DNA of 64,000 nucleotides from DATJLY01 sp963729295 (GTDB lineage Bacteria; Pseudomonadota; Alphaproteobacteria; ATCC43930; CGMCC-115725), in assembly GCA_963729295.1 (NCBI GenBank), contig CAVSNJ010000001.1, forward strand, positions 379,784 through 443,783, read 5' to 3'. Shown piece by piece: positions 49,699 through 58,490 of the stretch; positions within the stretch are counted from its first letter, which is position 1, and every line of letters begins with the position of its first letter. The translations under genes and the position numbers were made by a program. The notes under the pieces were generated by a model, which searched no databases, was not told the origin of the DNA, and was given only the letters and a program-made list of their open reading frames with translations.

Positions 49699-50654
49699 CC
49701 GACTGCTCCCTGGGACGCCCGTAGCGCGGCCTGTTCTGCCACGACAGTCAGCCAATCCCGATATTCCGGCCGCCGGCCCGTCACCGTCTCGAAATAAAGG
49801 CGCTGCATCCTTTGCGTTACCGGCCCTGGCCGTCCGCCGCCGATCAGACGCGCATCCACCTCCACGACGGGCGTAACTTCCGCCCCGGTGCCACAAAAGA
49901 AGAACTCGTCGGCAAGATAGACTGCATCTCGCGTGAAAAACTCTTCGCGCACCTCGTAACCGGCGTCACGCGCGATCCGCATCACCGTATCGCGGGTGAT
50001 GCCTTCGAGAATATAGGTGAGGGGTGGCGTGATCAAGGCGCCGTGCCGCACCATGAAGACGTTCTCGACAGAGCCTTCCGCGACATAGCCGTTCTGGTCC
50101 AAGAGCAGCGCCTCGTCATAGCCGTCGCGCAACGCTTCGGTCCGCGTCATCTGAAAGAGCGTGTAGTTGGCGCCGGTCTTGGCCTTGGTCAGGCCGCTCC
50201 CGACATGGTGGCGCGCGTAGGCGGAGGTGCGGACGCGAATGCCGGCGGCAAGCTTTCCGACGCCCAGATACTCGCCCCAGAACCATACCGCGACCGCAAC
50301 GCTGACCTTGCAGTCGCGGTAATCGAGACCCATCCCGCCTTCGCCGATATAGGCGATCGGCCGGATATAACAACATTCCATCCCATTGGCGCGCACCGTC
50401 GCGCAGCACGCTTCCATGAGCCGGTCGCGATCGTAGGGGATGGATAGGCCAATGATGCGCGCCGAATTCAGCAGCCGGTCGATATGCGCTTCGAGGCGGA
50501 AGATCGCCGACCCGCGGTCGGTCTCATAGGCGCGGATGCCTTCGAAGACGTTGAAGCCGTAATGGAGCGTGTTGCTGACGACATGAACTTTGGCATCTGC
50601 CCAGTCGACAAGATCGCCGTCGATCCAGATCACCTTCGACTGCTCCATGCGCAT
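49695..50654 (-). CDS. ilvE: Branched-chain amino acid aminotransferase
   Basis: The 319-residue fold-type IV PLP enzyme has VIWIDGDLVDWADAKVHV, the sequence TLHYGFNVFEGIRAYETDRG, the PLP lysine in TKAKTGANY, GYDEALLLDQNGYVAEGSVEN and GITRDTVMRIA. It exchanges amino groups between branched-chain amino acids and 2-oxoglutarate. Start at 50654, with an alternative at 50648. Its place between GGT and M24 peptidase suggests amino-acid salvage. Confidence 0.92.
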   Translation of the reverse strand: MRMEQSKVIWIDGDLVDWADAKVHVVSNTLHYGFNVFEGIRAYETDRGSAIFRLEAHIDRLLNSARIIGLSIPYDRDRLMEACCATVRANGMECCYIRPIAYIGEGGMGLDYRDCKVSVAVAVWFWGEYLGVGKLAAGIRVRTSAYARHHVGSGLTKAKTGANYTLFQMTRTEALRDGYDEALLLDQNGYVAEGSVENVFMVRHGALITPPLTYILEGITRDTVMRIARDAGYEVREEFFTRDAVYLADEFFFCGTGAEVTPVVEVDARLIGGGRPGPVTQRMQRLYFETVTGRRPEYRDWLTVVAEQAALRASQGAVG

Positions 50655-50669
50655 CCTCGCTTCGCGACG

Positions 50670-52262
50670 TCAATAGCCGACGGCGCAGCCATCCTTACGG
50701 TGATCCGACCCGGCGATATAGACGCCGTCCTGGCGGCAGATGAGCTGCGCGCCGCCGAAAGCAAAGGACGCCTCGGGCGCCTCGCGCTGAACGAGGTGAC
50801 CGCGTGAAGCGAGTCCGTCGACCACGGCTTCCGGCATGCCGGCCTCGAGCGAGATTTGCCTGCCCGCGACGACGCGCCAGCGCGGCGCATCGGATGCCGC
50901 CTGAGGGTTCTGATGAAAGAGAAATGTCCGCGCGACGAGTTGCAGATGACCCTGCGCTTGCATCGGACCACCCATGATGCCAAAGCTCATCGCCGGCTCG
51001 GCGCCACGCATGGCGAAGCCCGGTATGATCGTATGATAGGGGCGTTTGCGTGGGCCAACTTCGTTCGGGTGCCGTTTCGCCACCACGAATCCCATGCCGC
51101 GATTATGCAGGCTGATCCCGGTGCCGGGCACGACGATGCCCGAGCCGAAGCCTTCGTAATTGGATTGAATGTAGGACACCATCATACCCGATGCATCGAC
51201 TGCGGTGAGATAGACCGTGCCGCCGTGGCGCGGCGCACCGGCGCCGAAATCGCCGGCCTTCTTTGGATCGATCAACGCTGCGCGACCGGCGAGATAATCG
51301 TCACGCAGGAGCGCGCGCGGATCCACCTCCATCGCCGCGGGCTCGCCGACGAACGCATCGGCGTCGGCGAGCCCGAGCTTCGTCGCCTCGATCTCCAGAT
51401 GAAGCGCATCGACAGTGTCGGGCATAAAGCGTTCGACGCCGAGATGGGCGAGAATTCCGAGCGCGATGAGCGTCGCTATGCCTTGGCTGTTCGGCGGAAT
51501 CTCGTGTACGGCGAGGCCGGCAATCTCCTGCGCGAGGGTGCCGCACCAATCGACGCGATGCGCGGCGAGGTCGTCCATGGTCAGCGCGCCGCCGCATGAT
51601 GCGGCGTGACGCGTCATCGCCTCGGCAAGTCGACCTTCATAAAACGACTTGCCGCCGGTTTCGGCGATTTCTTCGAGTGTCGCGGCGAGTGGCTTGTTGA
51701 AGAAGACCTCGCTCGCGCGCGGCGCGTGGCCGCCCGGCATAAACGCCTCGTCGAAGCCTGGCTGGGCGCGATATTTGCCCGCGATGCGCGCCCAGAGATC
51801 GGCGATGACGGGGCTGACGGGAAAGCCGTCGCGCGCATAGGCGATCGCCGGTCCGAATAAATCCGCGAAGGGCAGTTTGCCGAAGCGCCGGCTCAGCGCG
51901 ACCCATGCGGAGACGGCACCCGGCACGGTGACGCTGTCCCAGCCCCGGGCCGGCATCTGCTTCGCGCCTTGAAAGCGGGAGGGTGTCCAGGCCGCGGGCG
52001 AACGGCCCGACGCGTTCAGGCCGTGCAATTCCATGCCGTCCCACACGATTGCGAAGGCGTCGCTGCCGACCCCGTTCGCGGTCGGCTCCAACACCGTGAG
52101 CGCGATTGCGGTGGCGAGGCTCGCATCGACGGCATTGCCGCCGGCAAGCAGCATGCGAATACCCGCCTGCGCCGCGAGCGGTTGCGATGTGGCGACGATA
52201 TTCCGCGCCAGTACAGGCGACCGCTGTGACGGGTAGGGCTGCACGTAATCGAAGGAGGTCAT
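50670..52262 (-). CDS. ggt: Gamma-glutamyltransferase
   Basis: The 530-residue product resembles Ntn-fold GGTs. It begins with SPVLARNIVATSQPLAAQAG and GGNAVDASLATAIALTVLEP. The autocatalytic Thr lies in PRHGGTVYLTAVD, followed by late motifs SYIQSNYEGFGSGIVVPGTG and MGGPMQAQGHLQ. It cleaves or transfers gamma-glutamyl groups (glutathione or gamma-glutamylated amines). No clear signal peptide is visible, so it may act in the cytoplasm. Beside a polyamine-type importer, a gamma-glutamyl-amine role is plausible (inference). Confidence 0.9.
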   Translation of the reverse strand: MTSFDYVQPYPSQRSPVLARNIVATSQPLAAQAGIRMLLAGGNAVDASLATAIALTVLEPTANGVGSDAFAIVWDGMELHGLNASGRSPAAWTPSRFQGAKQMPARGWDSVTVPGAVSAWVALSRRFGKLPFADLFGPAIAYARDGFPVSPVIADLWARIAGKYRAQPGFDEAFMPGGHAPRASEVFFNKPLAATLEEIAETGGKSFYEGRLAEAMTRHAASCGGALTMDDLAAHRVDWCGTLAQEIAGLAVHEIPPNSQGIATLIALGILAHLGVERFMPDTVDALHLEIEATKLGLADADAFVGEPAAMEVDPRALLRDDYLAGRAALIDPKKAGDFGAGAPRHGGTVYLTAVDASGMMVSYIQSNYEGFGSGIVVPGTGISLHNRGMGFVVAKRHPNEVGPRKRPYHTIIPGFAMRGAEPAMSFGIMGGPMQAQGHLQLVARTFLFHQNPQAASDAPRWRVVAGRQISLEAGMPEAVVDGLASRGHLVQREAPEASFAFGGAQLICRQDGVYIAGSDHRKDGCAVGY

Positions 52263-52490
52263 GCGATCAGCCGCCGTGCCAAGCCACTTTTCCCTTCCCA
52301 TCCAAAGTAGTGTCCATCCGCGTTGTCGGTCAACACGCCAACGTCCAATATCTCGACCGGTCCCGGCGCGTAAAAAAAACGCCTACTGTCGAATTCTCGA
52401 ACTGCGAAGAGGCGCATACTCGCAGACGAAAACCTGCGTGAACTTGAGAGCTTCAGCCTTCGTTGCCGCCGCCTTCCACACATCGTGCCC

Positions 52491-52631
52491 TCACCTGGCG
52501 CCATCTTCGACCTTGTTCGGCGGCGCGTAGGCGATCGCCCGCAGAACAGTCTCCTCACCGCATGCCCGATTGCCGGACGCGGCGACCCCCAGGCAAAGAG
52601 CCACGGCGCTCAACGCACAAAATGTCTTCAT
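52491..52631 (-). pseudogene. Truncated periplasmic solute-binding protein (signal peptide plus first strand)
   Basis: A 46-residue frame starts at 52631 behind a strong GAGAGGAG site. It reads a signal peptide (MKTFCALSAVALCLGVAASG) and then TVLRAIAYAPPNKVEDGAR before a stop. The start of the mature part resembles TRAP-type (DctP) binding proteins. The following bases in the same phase give GHDVWKAAATKAEAL and similar, so the gene is broken and then lost. It sits between the GGT and racemase genes. Confidence 0.55.
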
Positions 52632-52706
52632 AGCGATGCTCCTCTCTGCCTACTCATTGAACGACGCGCAACAGCCCCAATCCGGATCCGCGGCACCGTT
52701 GTCCGG

Positions 52707-53437
52707 TTACCGACGCGATTCAAAGAGCGTACCCATCCCATCGAGCGGTGCTGTGAACCCAAGCGTTCGCAACGCATTCCACATGACCGCCATTGTGGTG
52801 GTCACGACCGGCTTTCCGAGTTCCCGTTCGACCTCATTGATCACGGAACGTATGCGCATAGATCCGCAGGAGATGAACACGGCGTCGGCCTCCACATGAT
52901 CGGCCGCTTTGGCCAGTGCATAGGTGTCTTCCGGTGACAGGGCGCAGATCGCTCGGTCCCCGGTTAGGCCGAGTGCAACTCTGGTCAGCGGACGCACGCC
53001 GGTCTCCGCGAAATACTCCGCAAGCGCGACAACAACCTCGTCGCGATAGGGCGCACCAATTCCAATTCGCTTCGCACCTAGATGCGCTAAGGCTGCATTT
53101 ACCGATTCGGCAGCTGTAACGACAGGCTCGGGACACGACGATGCGATCGCGGACTGTTGCTCTCGCTCGCCCGCCGCTCCGCGCTTGGTATTCTCGGCCG
53201 TACACGGCCATATGACGCAGTGCGGTTCAACTTCGGCGACCTCTTTGCCGGCGCGGCGCAAATCGGGATACGACACGGTCGCGTTGTCTAAACTCCCCTT
53301 TCAGGTAGCGGAATGTGAACACGGGTAAAGTGCAACGAGTAGCCCGGCGGGGCAAACTCACGCATCTCTTGTTCATTCCGACCGCTCGCGGGATAGATGA
53401 CGCCGATCCGTCGCTCTCGGGCATATTGTTCAGGCAT
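52707..53437 (-). pseudogene. Asp/Glu racemase-family gene with a frameshift
   Basis: The N-terminus (MPEQYARERRIGVIYPASGR, starting 53437) reads to TAG at 53288-53290. The rest continues in another frame: ATVSYPDLRRAGKEVAEVEP, then IWPCTAENTKRG, RIGIGAPYRDEVV and ADAVFISCGSMRI. Inserting one base near 53290 restores a protein of about 243 residues like maleate isomerase or arylmalonate decarboxylase. Conserved cysteines in WPCTA and ISCGS are kept. It lies 23 bases after the amino-acid permease stop and probably was the last gene of that operon. Confidence 0.8.
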
Positions 53438-53460
53438 CTTCGCTTTCTGCCTTTCTATTT

Positions 53461-54126
53461 TCAGTGGGTCAGTCTCTTAAATCTAAGCTCCAAGATGCGC
53501 GAAACCTGAGTGATGGGGAGGATCATCGCCAGATACAGAACCGCCACGCCGGTATACACCTCGAGCGGTCTGAAACTCTGCTGAATGAGATTGGTGCCCT
53601 GGTTGAGCAATTCGTAAACAGCGACCACAGAAGCGAGCGACGAATTCTTGAGCAAGCCCGCGGTCGTGCTGACAAAAGGCGGGATCATGATGTGCACGGC
53701 TTGCGGTAAAACGATCCTCCGCATGGTTTGACCGCCCGACATACCGAGCGAACGTGCAGCCTCTATCTGGCCGCGCTCGATCGCTTCGATCCCAGCACGG
53801 AATATTTCGGCTTCGTACGAGGCTTGGACGAGCGTGAGTCCAAGGACGGCCGATACGAAGCTACTCAGATTGAGCCCGATAAGCACCGGAAGCGCGTAAT
53901 AGATCCAGATGAGGACGATCAGAGCTGGAGCGGCGCGGAACAATTCTACGAAGCCAATGCAAGGCCAACGGATGACGGGTAAGCGGGACAGACTGCCCAG
54001 GCCAAATGCCAAGCCGAGCAATGTTGCCAAGAAGAGGGATACGCCGGTCAATTCAAGCGTGACGACGCAGCCGCGGAGCAAAACGCTTGCGTTGTCGAAG
54101 ACAATGGCAAAATCCCAATGGTACAT
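53461..54126 (-). CDS. Polar amino-acid ABC permease
   Basis: The 221-residue product has five or six membrane segments and the HisMQ-type EAA loop (IEAIERGQIEAARSLGMSGG). It belongs to amino-acid importers such as those for His, Glu, Gln or opines. Only one permease gene is present, so it may act as a homodimer. It is followed by the racemase relic. Confidence 0.92.
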   Translation of the reverse strand: MYHWDFAIVFDNASVLLRGCVVTLELTGVSLFLATLLGLAFGLGSLSRLPVIRWPCIGFVELFRAAPALIVLIWIYYALPVLIGLNLSSFVSAVLGLTLVQASYEAEIFRAGIEAIERGQIEAARSLGMSGGQTMRRIVLPQAVHIMIPPFVSTTAGLLKNSSLASVVAVYELLNQGTNLIQQSFRPLEVYTGVAVLYLAMILPITQVSRILELRFKRLTH

Positions 54127-54156
54127 AGCGGCCCACCAGATGCTTGCCGGCAGAGG

Positions 54157-54948
54157 TCAGTGCTGCACGCGTCGAAGGAATTCGCGCGTTCGAGCGTTCG
54201 CAGGACGCGTGAAAATATCCGCTGGGGAACCGATCTCGATGATCCCGCCATCATCCAGAAACGCGATCCGGTTCGAAATTTCGCGCGCAAAATTCATTTC
54301 GTAAGTCACGATGACCATTGTCATCCCATCGGCCGCCAGTAACTTCATCACGTCGAGAACCTCGCCCACCAATTCGGGGTCGAGCGCCGAGGTCGCCTCG
54401 TCGAACAACATGACCTTGGGGTCCATTGCCAACGCACGCGCGATAGCAACGCGTTGCTTCTGCCCGCCTGAAAGTCGGCGCGGATACTCGTCGCGCTTTT
54501 CCAGGAGGCCGACACGCTTCAAGAGCTCGAGGCCATGGGCAGCAGCTTCCCGTCGGCTCTTGCGCAGGACGACGAGCGGCGCTTCGATGACATTTTCGAG
54601 CACAGTCTTGTGCGGCCAAAGGTTGAAGGACTGAAAGACCATGCCGGTGTCGCGGCGCATGCGATTGATGTTGCGCTGCGTGTCCCGTCGGCGCGAACCG
54701 TCCGGCAGCGGTTGGAAGCCGATCGGAATGCTGTCAATGTAGATCCAGCCGCTGGTTGGCTCTTCGAGAAAATTTATGCAGCGCAACAGGGTACTCTTGC
54801 CTGATCCGCTTGCGCCGATGATGGTGAACACCTCACCTGCGTCGATGGTGAGATCGACCCCCTTGAGCACCTCGAGCTCGCCAAACCGCTTGTAGAGCCG
54901 CTCTATGACGACCATTGGCGGCGCGTGCTTCTCAGTACCGGTTTGCAT
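54157..54948 (-). CDS. Polar amino-acid ABC ATPase with altered H-loop
   Basis: The 263-residue product has Walker A GASGSGKST, Q-loop FQSFNLWPHKT, signature LSGGQKQRVAIARA and Walker B VMLFDEATSALD. The H-loop, normally VTHEM, reads VTYEM: the switch histidine is Tyr216 (codon TAC at 54301-54303, one change from CAC). In other ABC proteins loss of this histidine strongly reduces ATP hydrolysis, so this importer may be impaired. ATG 54948 is chosen over a TTG at 54960. Confidence 0.92.
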   Translation of the reverse strand: MQTGTEKHAPPMVVIERLYKRFGELEVLKGVDLTIDAGEVFTIIGASGSGKSTLLRCINFLEEPTSGWIYIDSIPIGFQPLPDGSRRRDTQRNINRMRRDTGMVFQSFNLWPHKTVLENVIEAPLVVLRKSRREAAAHGLELLKRVGLLEKRDEYPRRLSGGQKQRVAIARALAMDPKVMLFDEATSALDPELVGEVLDVMKLLAADGMTMVIVTYEMNFAREISNRIAFLDDGGIIEIGSPADIFTRPANARTREFLRRVQH

Positions 54949-54989
54949 GCGGCTCTCCAATCAGCGGATGGACATGCTTCGAAGCTACG

Positions 54990-55835
54990 CTACTGTTTTC
55001 CCCAAATTTCCCACGATTTCTTCTCCTGCAACTGTTGGGTGTCATATTTCTCAACGAACTGCCTCAGTGTGCCCGTCGACCGGATATAGCGGATGGCAGA
55101 GTTGATGAAGTTCAGGAGAACGAGGTCATCCCGGCGAACCATCCAACCTGTAGCCGTGATGTTAAGTGGATCATCGGCATACAGGGTGCGCACCTCGGGG
55201 TGCTCAGAGGCGAACTTGACGCACGTCTGAGCATCGGTGACGCTCGCGTTCACTCGGCCCGTGATCACGTCCATCGGTTCGACGAACGCCGAGGCCGCGC
55301 TCTCGAGTATCTCACCACCCGCAAAGGTCTGCTTCGCCCACGGCACCATGAAAGCACCCTGAATGACACCGATTTTGATCCCGGGTTTGGTCAGATCTGC
55401 CAATGTATTGTACGAGCTGGCCTTGGCCACGATGAGGCAAGTCCCCGCATAGGCGAGAGGCTCGGTGAATGCGACCGCAAGGGCGCGCGGGATCGTGTTC
55501 ACAGTGGCCGCGATCGAAAGATCGTACCGGCCGGACTGAAGCCCAGAAATGAAAGTGGCCCACGATTCTTCATGAAAGATCGGCTTAACGCCCATCTGTT
55601 GAGCGATAAACCGAGCGGCGTCGACGTAGTAACCGGTCGGCTCGTTGGTTTTGGGATCTTTAAAGACGGACGGCGGCAGCACTACGAAGCCGATGTTGAA
55701 TTCCTTGGTTTGAAGGATCTTGTCCAATGTTGCTTCTTCGGCGGCGACAGCGGACGTCGGCGGTGACATCCCTGCTATTCGCAGCGCGACCGCCAGGCCG
55801 AGCACGACCGAGACGACCCGATACGTAGCTTTCAT
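54990..55835 (-). CDS. Amino-acid-binding periplasmic protein (family 3)
   Basis: The 281-residue product has a signal peptide (to about residue 32, ending SAVAAE). The SBP family 3 fold contains FNIGFVVLPPSVFKDPKTNE, the sequence TGYYVDAARFIAQQMGVKP, WATFISGLQSGRYDLSIAA and VFTEPL-like AVAFTEPLAYAG. It feeds the permease and ATPase that follow. The ligand is probably an amino acid or related acid. Confidence 0.92.
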   Translation of the reverse strand: MKATYRVVSVVLGLAVALRIAGMSPPTSAVAAEEATLDKILQTKEFNIGFVVLPPSVFKDPKTNEPTGYYVDAARFIAQQMGVKPIFHEESWATFISGLQSGRYDLSIAATVNTIPRALAVAFTEPLAYAGTCLIVAKASSYNTLADLTKPGIKIGVIQGAFMVPWAKQTFAGGEILESAASAFVEPMDVITGRVNASVTDAQTCVKFASEHPEVRTLYADDPLNITATGWMVRRDDLVLLNFINSAIRYIRSTGTLRQFVEKYDTQQLQEKKSWEIWGKQ

Positions 55836-55854
55836 AGGGAACCCCTCGCAGCTT

Positions 55855-56035
55855 TCATTGAACGACGTGCAATGGCCAATCCGGATCTTTGGAGAAGATC
55901 TCGTCGCCGGATCCGGTAATGACGATGTGCTCTTCCGGATTGAGCAATCCTTCGACGGATTCGGCCTTCGGCTCCGGCGTGATGATCATGCCGGGCTCCA
56001 AAACCCTATGATCGAACGGCGAGAGCGTTGCCCGG
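55855..56035 (-). pseudogene. C-terminal fragment of an M24 peptidase
   Basis: About 60 residues remain: LEPGMIITPEPKAESVEGLL, then NPEEHIVITGSGDEIFS and a normal stop. This is the end of the pita-bread domain with its last two metal-binding glutamates, close in sequence to the intact M24 gene at 48550. The catalytic Asp and His parts are missing. It is likely the relic of a second paralogue upstream of the amino-acid transporter. Confidence 0.75.
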
Positions 56036-56274
56036 TGCAGCCGCAATCGCGGATCGTCGTGACGCCTCCGAGCCCTTTGAGCGCATTGGGAGCGCAGCGA
56101 GGAGGGGGGATGGGGGGAGGGGTGCGTAAGGAGATGCAGTGGCAATGATGAGGCCGGGCGGCAAGGCCAACGCGAGATGACGTGAAGTGAGTAGGGGGGG
56201 AAGAGGAGGGAGGGAGCCCAAAAAACGTCACCCTTGCGGTCGATCACGCGGGCGTTCGCGAACAGGGCTTTCAT
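56036..56274 (-). pseudogene. Broken gene start followed by G-rich insert
   Basis: ATG 56274 with a GAGGAGG site reads MKALFANARVIDRKGDVFW and then loses sense. The next about 180 bases are very purine-rich on the + strand, with runs such as GGGGGG at 56103-56118 and again near 56193-56200. They separate this start from the M24 fragment. The start could belong to an amidohydrolase-like gene, which is a guess. The insert resembles a small interspersed element. Confidence 0.4.
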
Positions 56275-56397
56275 CTTGCCTCCTCGTCCTGGCGGGCGCT
56301 GGCCAACCGGAATCAAGTCCAGCTTTCGCCGATGGCCGTTATTCGCGGGACAATCTTTCGTCTATCAGAAGACGGATGCATTTGCAACTGATTGCCG

Positions 56398-56994
56398 TTA
56401 CCGGGATCTCGTACTTCGCGCGGCGAGCGTCAGCCGCGCGGCGCGGCGTTTCGGCGCGGGCGATCCGCACCGGATCGGCACGGCACCCCCCTGTTTCGCT
56501 TCCGTGCTTGACCGCGGCGACACGAACAGGCGCTCATCTCTCTGCTTTGATGGAATTACATTCCTTGCAATGAAATCGAGAACGCTGCTGAAACTCGACA
56601 CGTCGCGCGTGGATAGGCCGGCGGCGAGGCGATTGTATTCAGAGGTGGCCACCCGAATTGCTTTCCGAAATTTGATCCTGCCGGACTCGGTAAGACGTAT
56701 CGTCACATACCGGCCGTCTTCGTGCTCCGACATCCGGCGTACGAGATTGGCGCGTTCCATGCGGGCTAACTGACGACTGAGGGTAGATTTGTGAATAATC
56801 GTATCGGATGCAAGTTGCTTGACTGTTCGCGCCGGAATTCGACTGAGCACAAACAGCACCCGGAATGAGTCAATCGTCAGACCCAAGGGACGCAGCTTCT
56901 TCTCAAGGTGCGCATTGGCGTGCGCCACAACGCGTCCCATACGGTAGATAAGATGTTCTTCCGCTGTCTGCTCTGTCGTCGGTGAGTTGGGCAC
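56398..56994 (-). CDS. MarR-family regulator
   Basis: From a GTG at 56994 the product has 198 residues. A winged helix-turn-helix core (about 30-125) includes LRPLGLTIDSFRVLFVLSRI, then TVKQLASDTIIHKSTLSRQL and HEDGRYVTIRLTESG. An unusual basic tail of about 40 residues (ending RLTLAARSTRSR) is not typical and may be read-through of a lost stop. It lies just after the amidase gene on the same strand and may control the amidase or the nearby transporters. Confidence 0.85.
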   Translation of the reverse strand: MPNSPTTEQTAEEHLIYRMGRVVAHANAHLEKKLRPLGLTIDSFRVLFVLSRIPARTVKQLASDTIIHKSTLSRQLARMERANLVRRMSEHEDGRYVTIRLTESGRIKFRKAIRVATSEYNRLAAGLSTRDVSSFSSVLDFIARNVIPSKQRDERLFVSPRSSTEAKQGGAVPIRCGSPAPKRRAARLTLAARSTRSR

Positions 56995-57119
56995 GGTGGT
57001 CTTCCTGGACGTTACTGCGAATATGAGCGATCCCTCGGAGCGCGGGCGCCACCCGGTTTGGCAGGCCGAACACGGGGAGATATACTCCATCGCGCTGGGC
57101 GGCTCAGTAATCACAAACA

Positions 57120-58316
57120 TCACTGAACGACGACACCACAGTGGCGAGCGAGCGAAGCGGTGAGATCGAGCAATGCCTCGTCACCGCCGCTCCATGCGAT
57201 CAAAGACAGTCCAGCGGGGCAACCCGCTACGGTGCCGACAGGCAGATTCATTTGCGGTAGCCCCGCCAAGCCCGCGATGCACGTTAGCCGCATGGCCCTG
57301 ACGCGAAAGGCTTCCATGGCCTGCGCATCGAGATCGAGCAGGGGGGCGATCGAAGGTGATGTCGGAATCGCCAAAATTGTTCCTGGTCTAACATTGTCTC
57401 GTAGGTATGTGCGCGCAGCTTTGGCTATCACGCCTGCCTCGTCCGCCTGATCCGCGGTGACACTTGCCGCGAATTCCAGGCGTTCCTTGACGCCTGGGCC
57501 AAGCTTCGGTCTTGCCCGCGTGACGAAATCACCGAATGAGCGCCATACCTCTGCTGCATGCGCAATGCGAAACGCCTCGCGCCATTCATCAAGCTTGCCA
57601 TGGGCAATCACGATATCGATCGCGTCCGGTAGGAAATGCGCGACACGCTTCAAGTATGCGCGCGCAAGGGCGGTGACTTGCGGATCGGCTTCCGAGAAGG
57701 CATCGGTCGCTATTATGAGCCGAGTTAGAGGGGCCGGCACGCTCGCATCGTTCAACAATGTTGCCCCGACCTTACGAAAAATGCCGGGGGCATTGGCGAA
57801 CCAGCCGGCGACATCGAATGACGGCGCCATCGCTACGGCACCGCTCAGGTCAACTCGGCCATGGGTCGGGCGAAGCCCATAGAGTCCGTTGAAGGAGGCG
57901 GGAATGCGGATCGATCCTCCGGTATCGCTTCCTAGCGCGAAATCGCAGGCGTTGGCGCTGCAAGCGGCCGCCGACCCGCTCGACGATCCTCCGGGAAGTC
58001 GCTGAAACGCGCGCAGATTTGCCGGCGTGCCGTAATGAGCATTGACGCCGGCAAGGCTATAGAAGAATTCATCGCAAATCGTTTTGCCGACGATTGTCGC
58101 GCCGGCGTTGAGAATTCGTTCGACAGCTGCGGCATGCCGAACTGCCGGTTTCTGATCCGCAAGCCATTCCGGACATCCTGCGCCCGTGCGCGTTCCGGCA
58201 ATGTCGTACATTTCCTTGACGACGGCGGTCAGGCCAGCGAGCGGTCCCGTCGCCGCTCCGCGCAGCGGAACGTCGAGGTCGTGGGGAACGAAAAAATCGC
58301 CATTCACGGGTGTCAC
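57120..58316 (-). CDS. Amidase (amidase-signature family)
   Basis: The 398-residue enzyme has the Ser-cisSer-Lys triad: Lys in AVVKEMYDIAG, Ser in PGGSSSGSAAA and Ser in GSDTGGSIRIPA. It hydrolyses amides, for example indoleacetamide, allophanate or small aliphatic amides; the substrate is unclear. Length is slightly short but complete. It is divergent from the iron-type ABC genes, with 174 bases between starts. Confidence 0.93.
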   Translation of the reverse strand: MTPVNGDFFVPHDLDVPLRGAATGPLAGLTAVVKEMYDIAGTRTGAGCPEWLADQKPAVRHAAAVERILNAGATIVGKTICDEFFYSLAGVNAHYGTPANLRAFQRLPGGSSSGSAAACSANACDFALGSDTGGSIRIPASFNGLYGLRPTHGRVDLSGAVAMAPSFDVAGWFANAPGIFRKVGATLLNDASVPAPLTRLIIATDAFSEADPQVTALARAYLKRVAHFLPDAIDIVIAHGKLDEWREAFRIAHAAEVWRSFGDFVTRARPKLGPGVKERLEFAASVTADQADEAGVIAKAARTYLRDNVRPGTILAIPTSPSIAPLLDLDAQAMEAFRVRAMRLTCIAGLAGLPQMNLPVGTVAGCPAGLSLIAWSGGDEALLDLTASLARHCGVVVQ

Positions 58317-58490
58317 CCCTCAATGCCATCGACGACAGCAGCCGAGCACAAGTCTGGATCTATTGCTTGCGCAGGGCGATGACTTGCCGAAAAAATTGGC
58401 TCCCGTCAACTAGGCCTTGCCGTCACTGGATCGACGCGTTTAGTCTTGTCGACTCGGTGATTTGGAACCCTCCCGCTCCTCGTCCCACCC

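Noticed and set aside
52259..52558. 99-residue - strand frame after the truncated binding-protein start
   Set aside because: Arg/Ser-rich with no family signal; it overlaps the relic in another frame.
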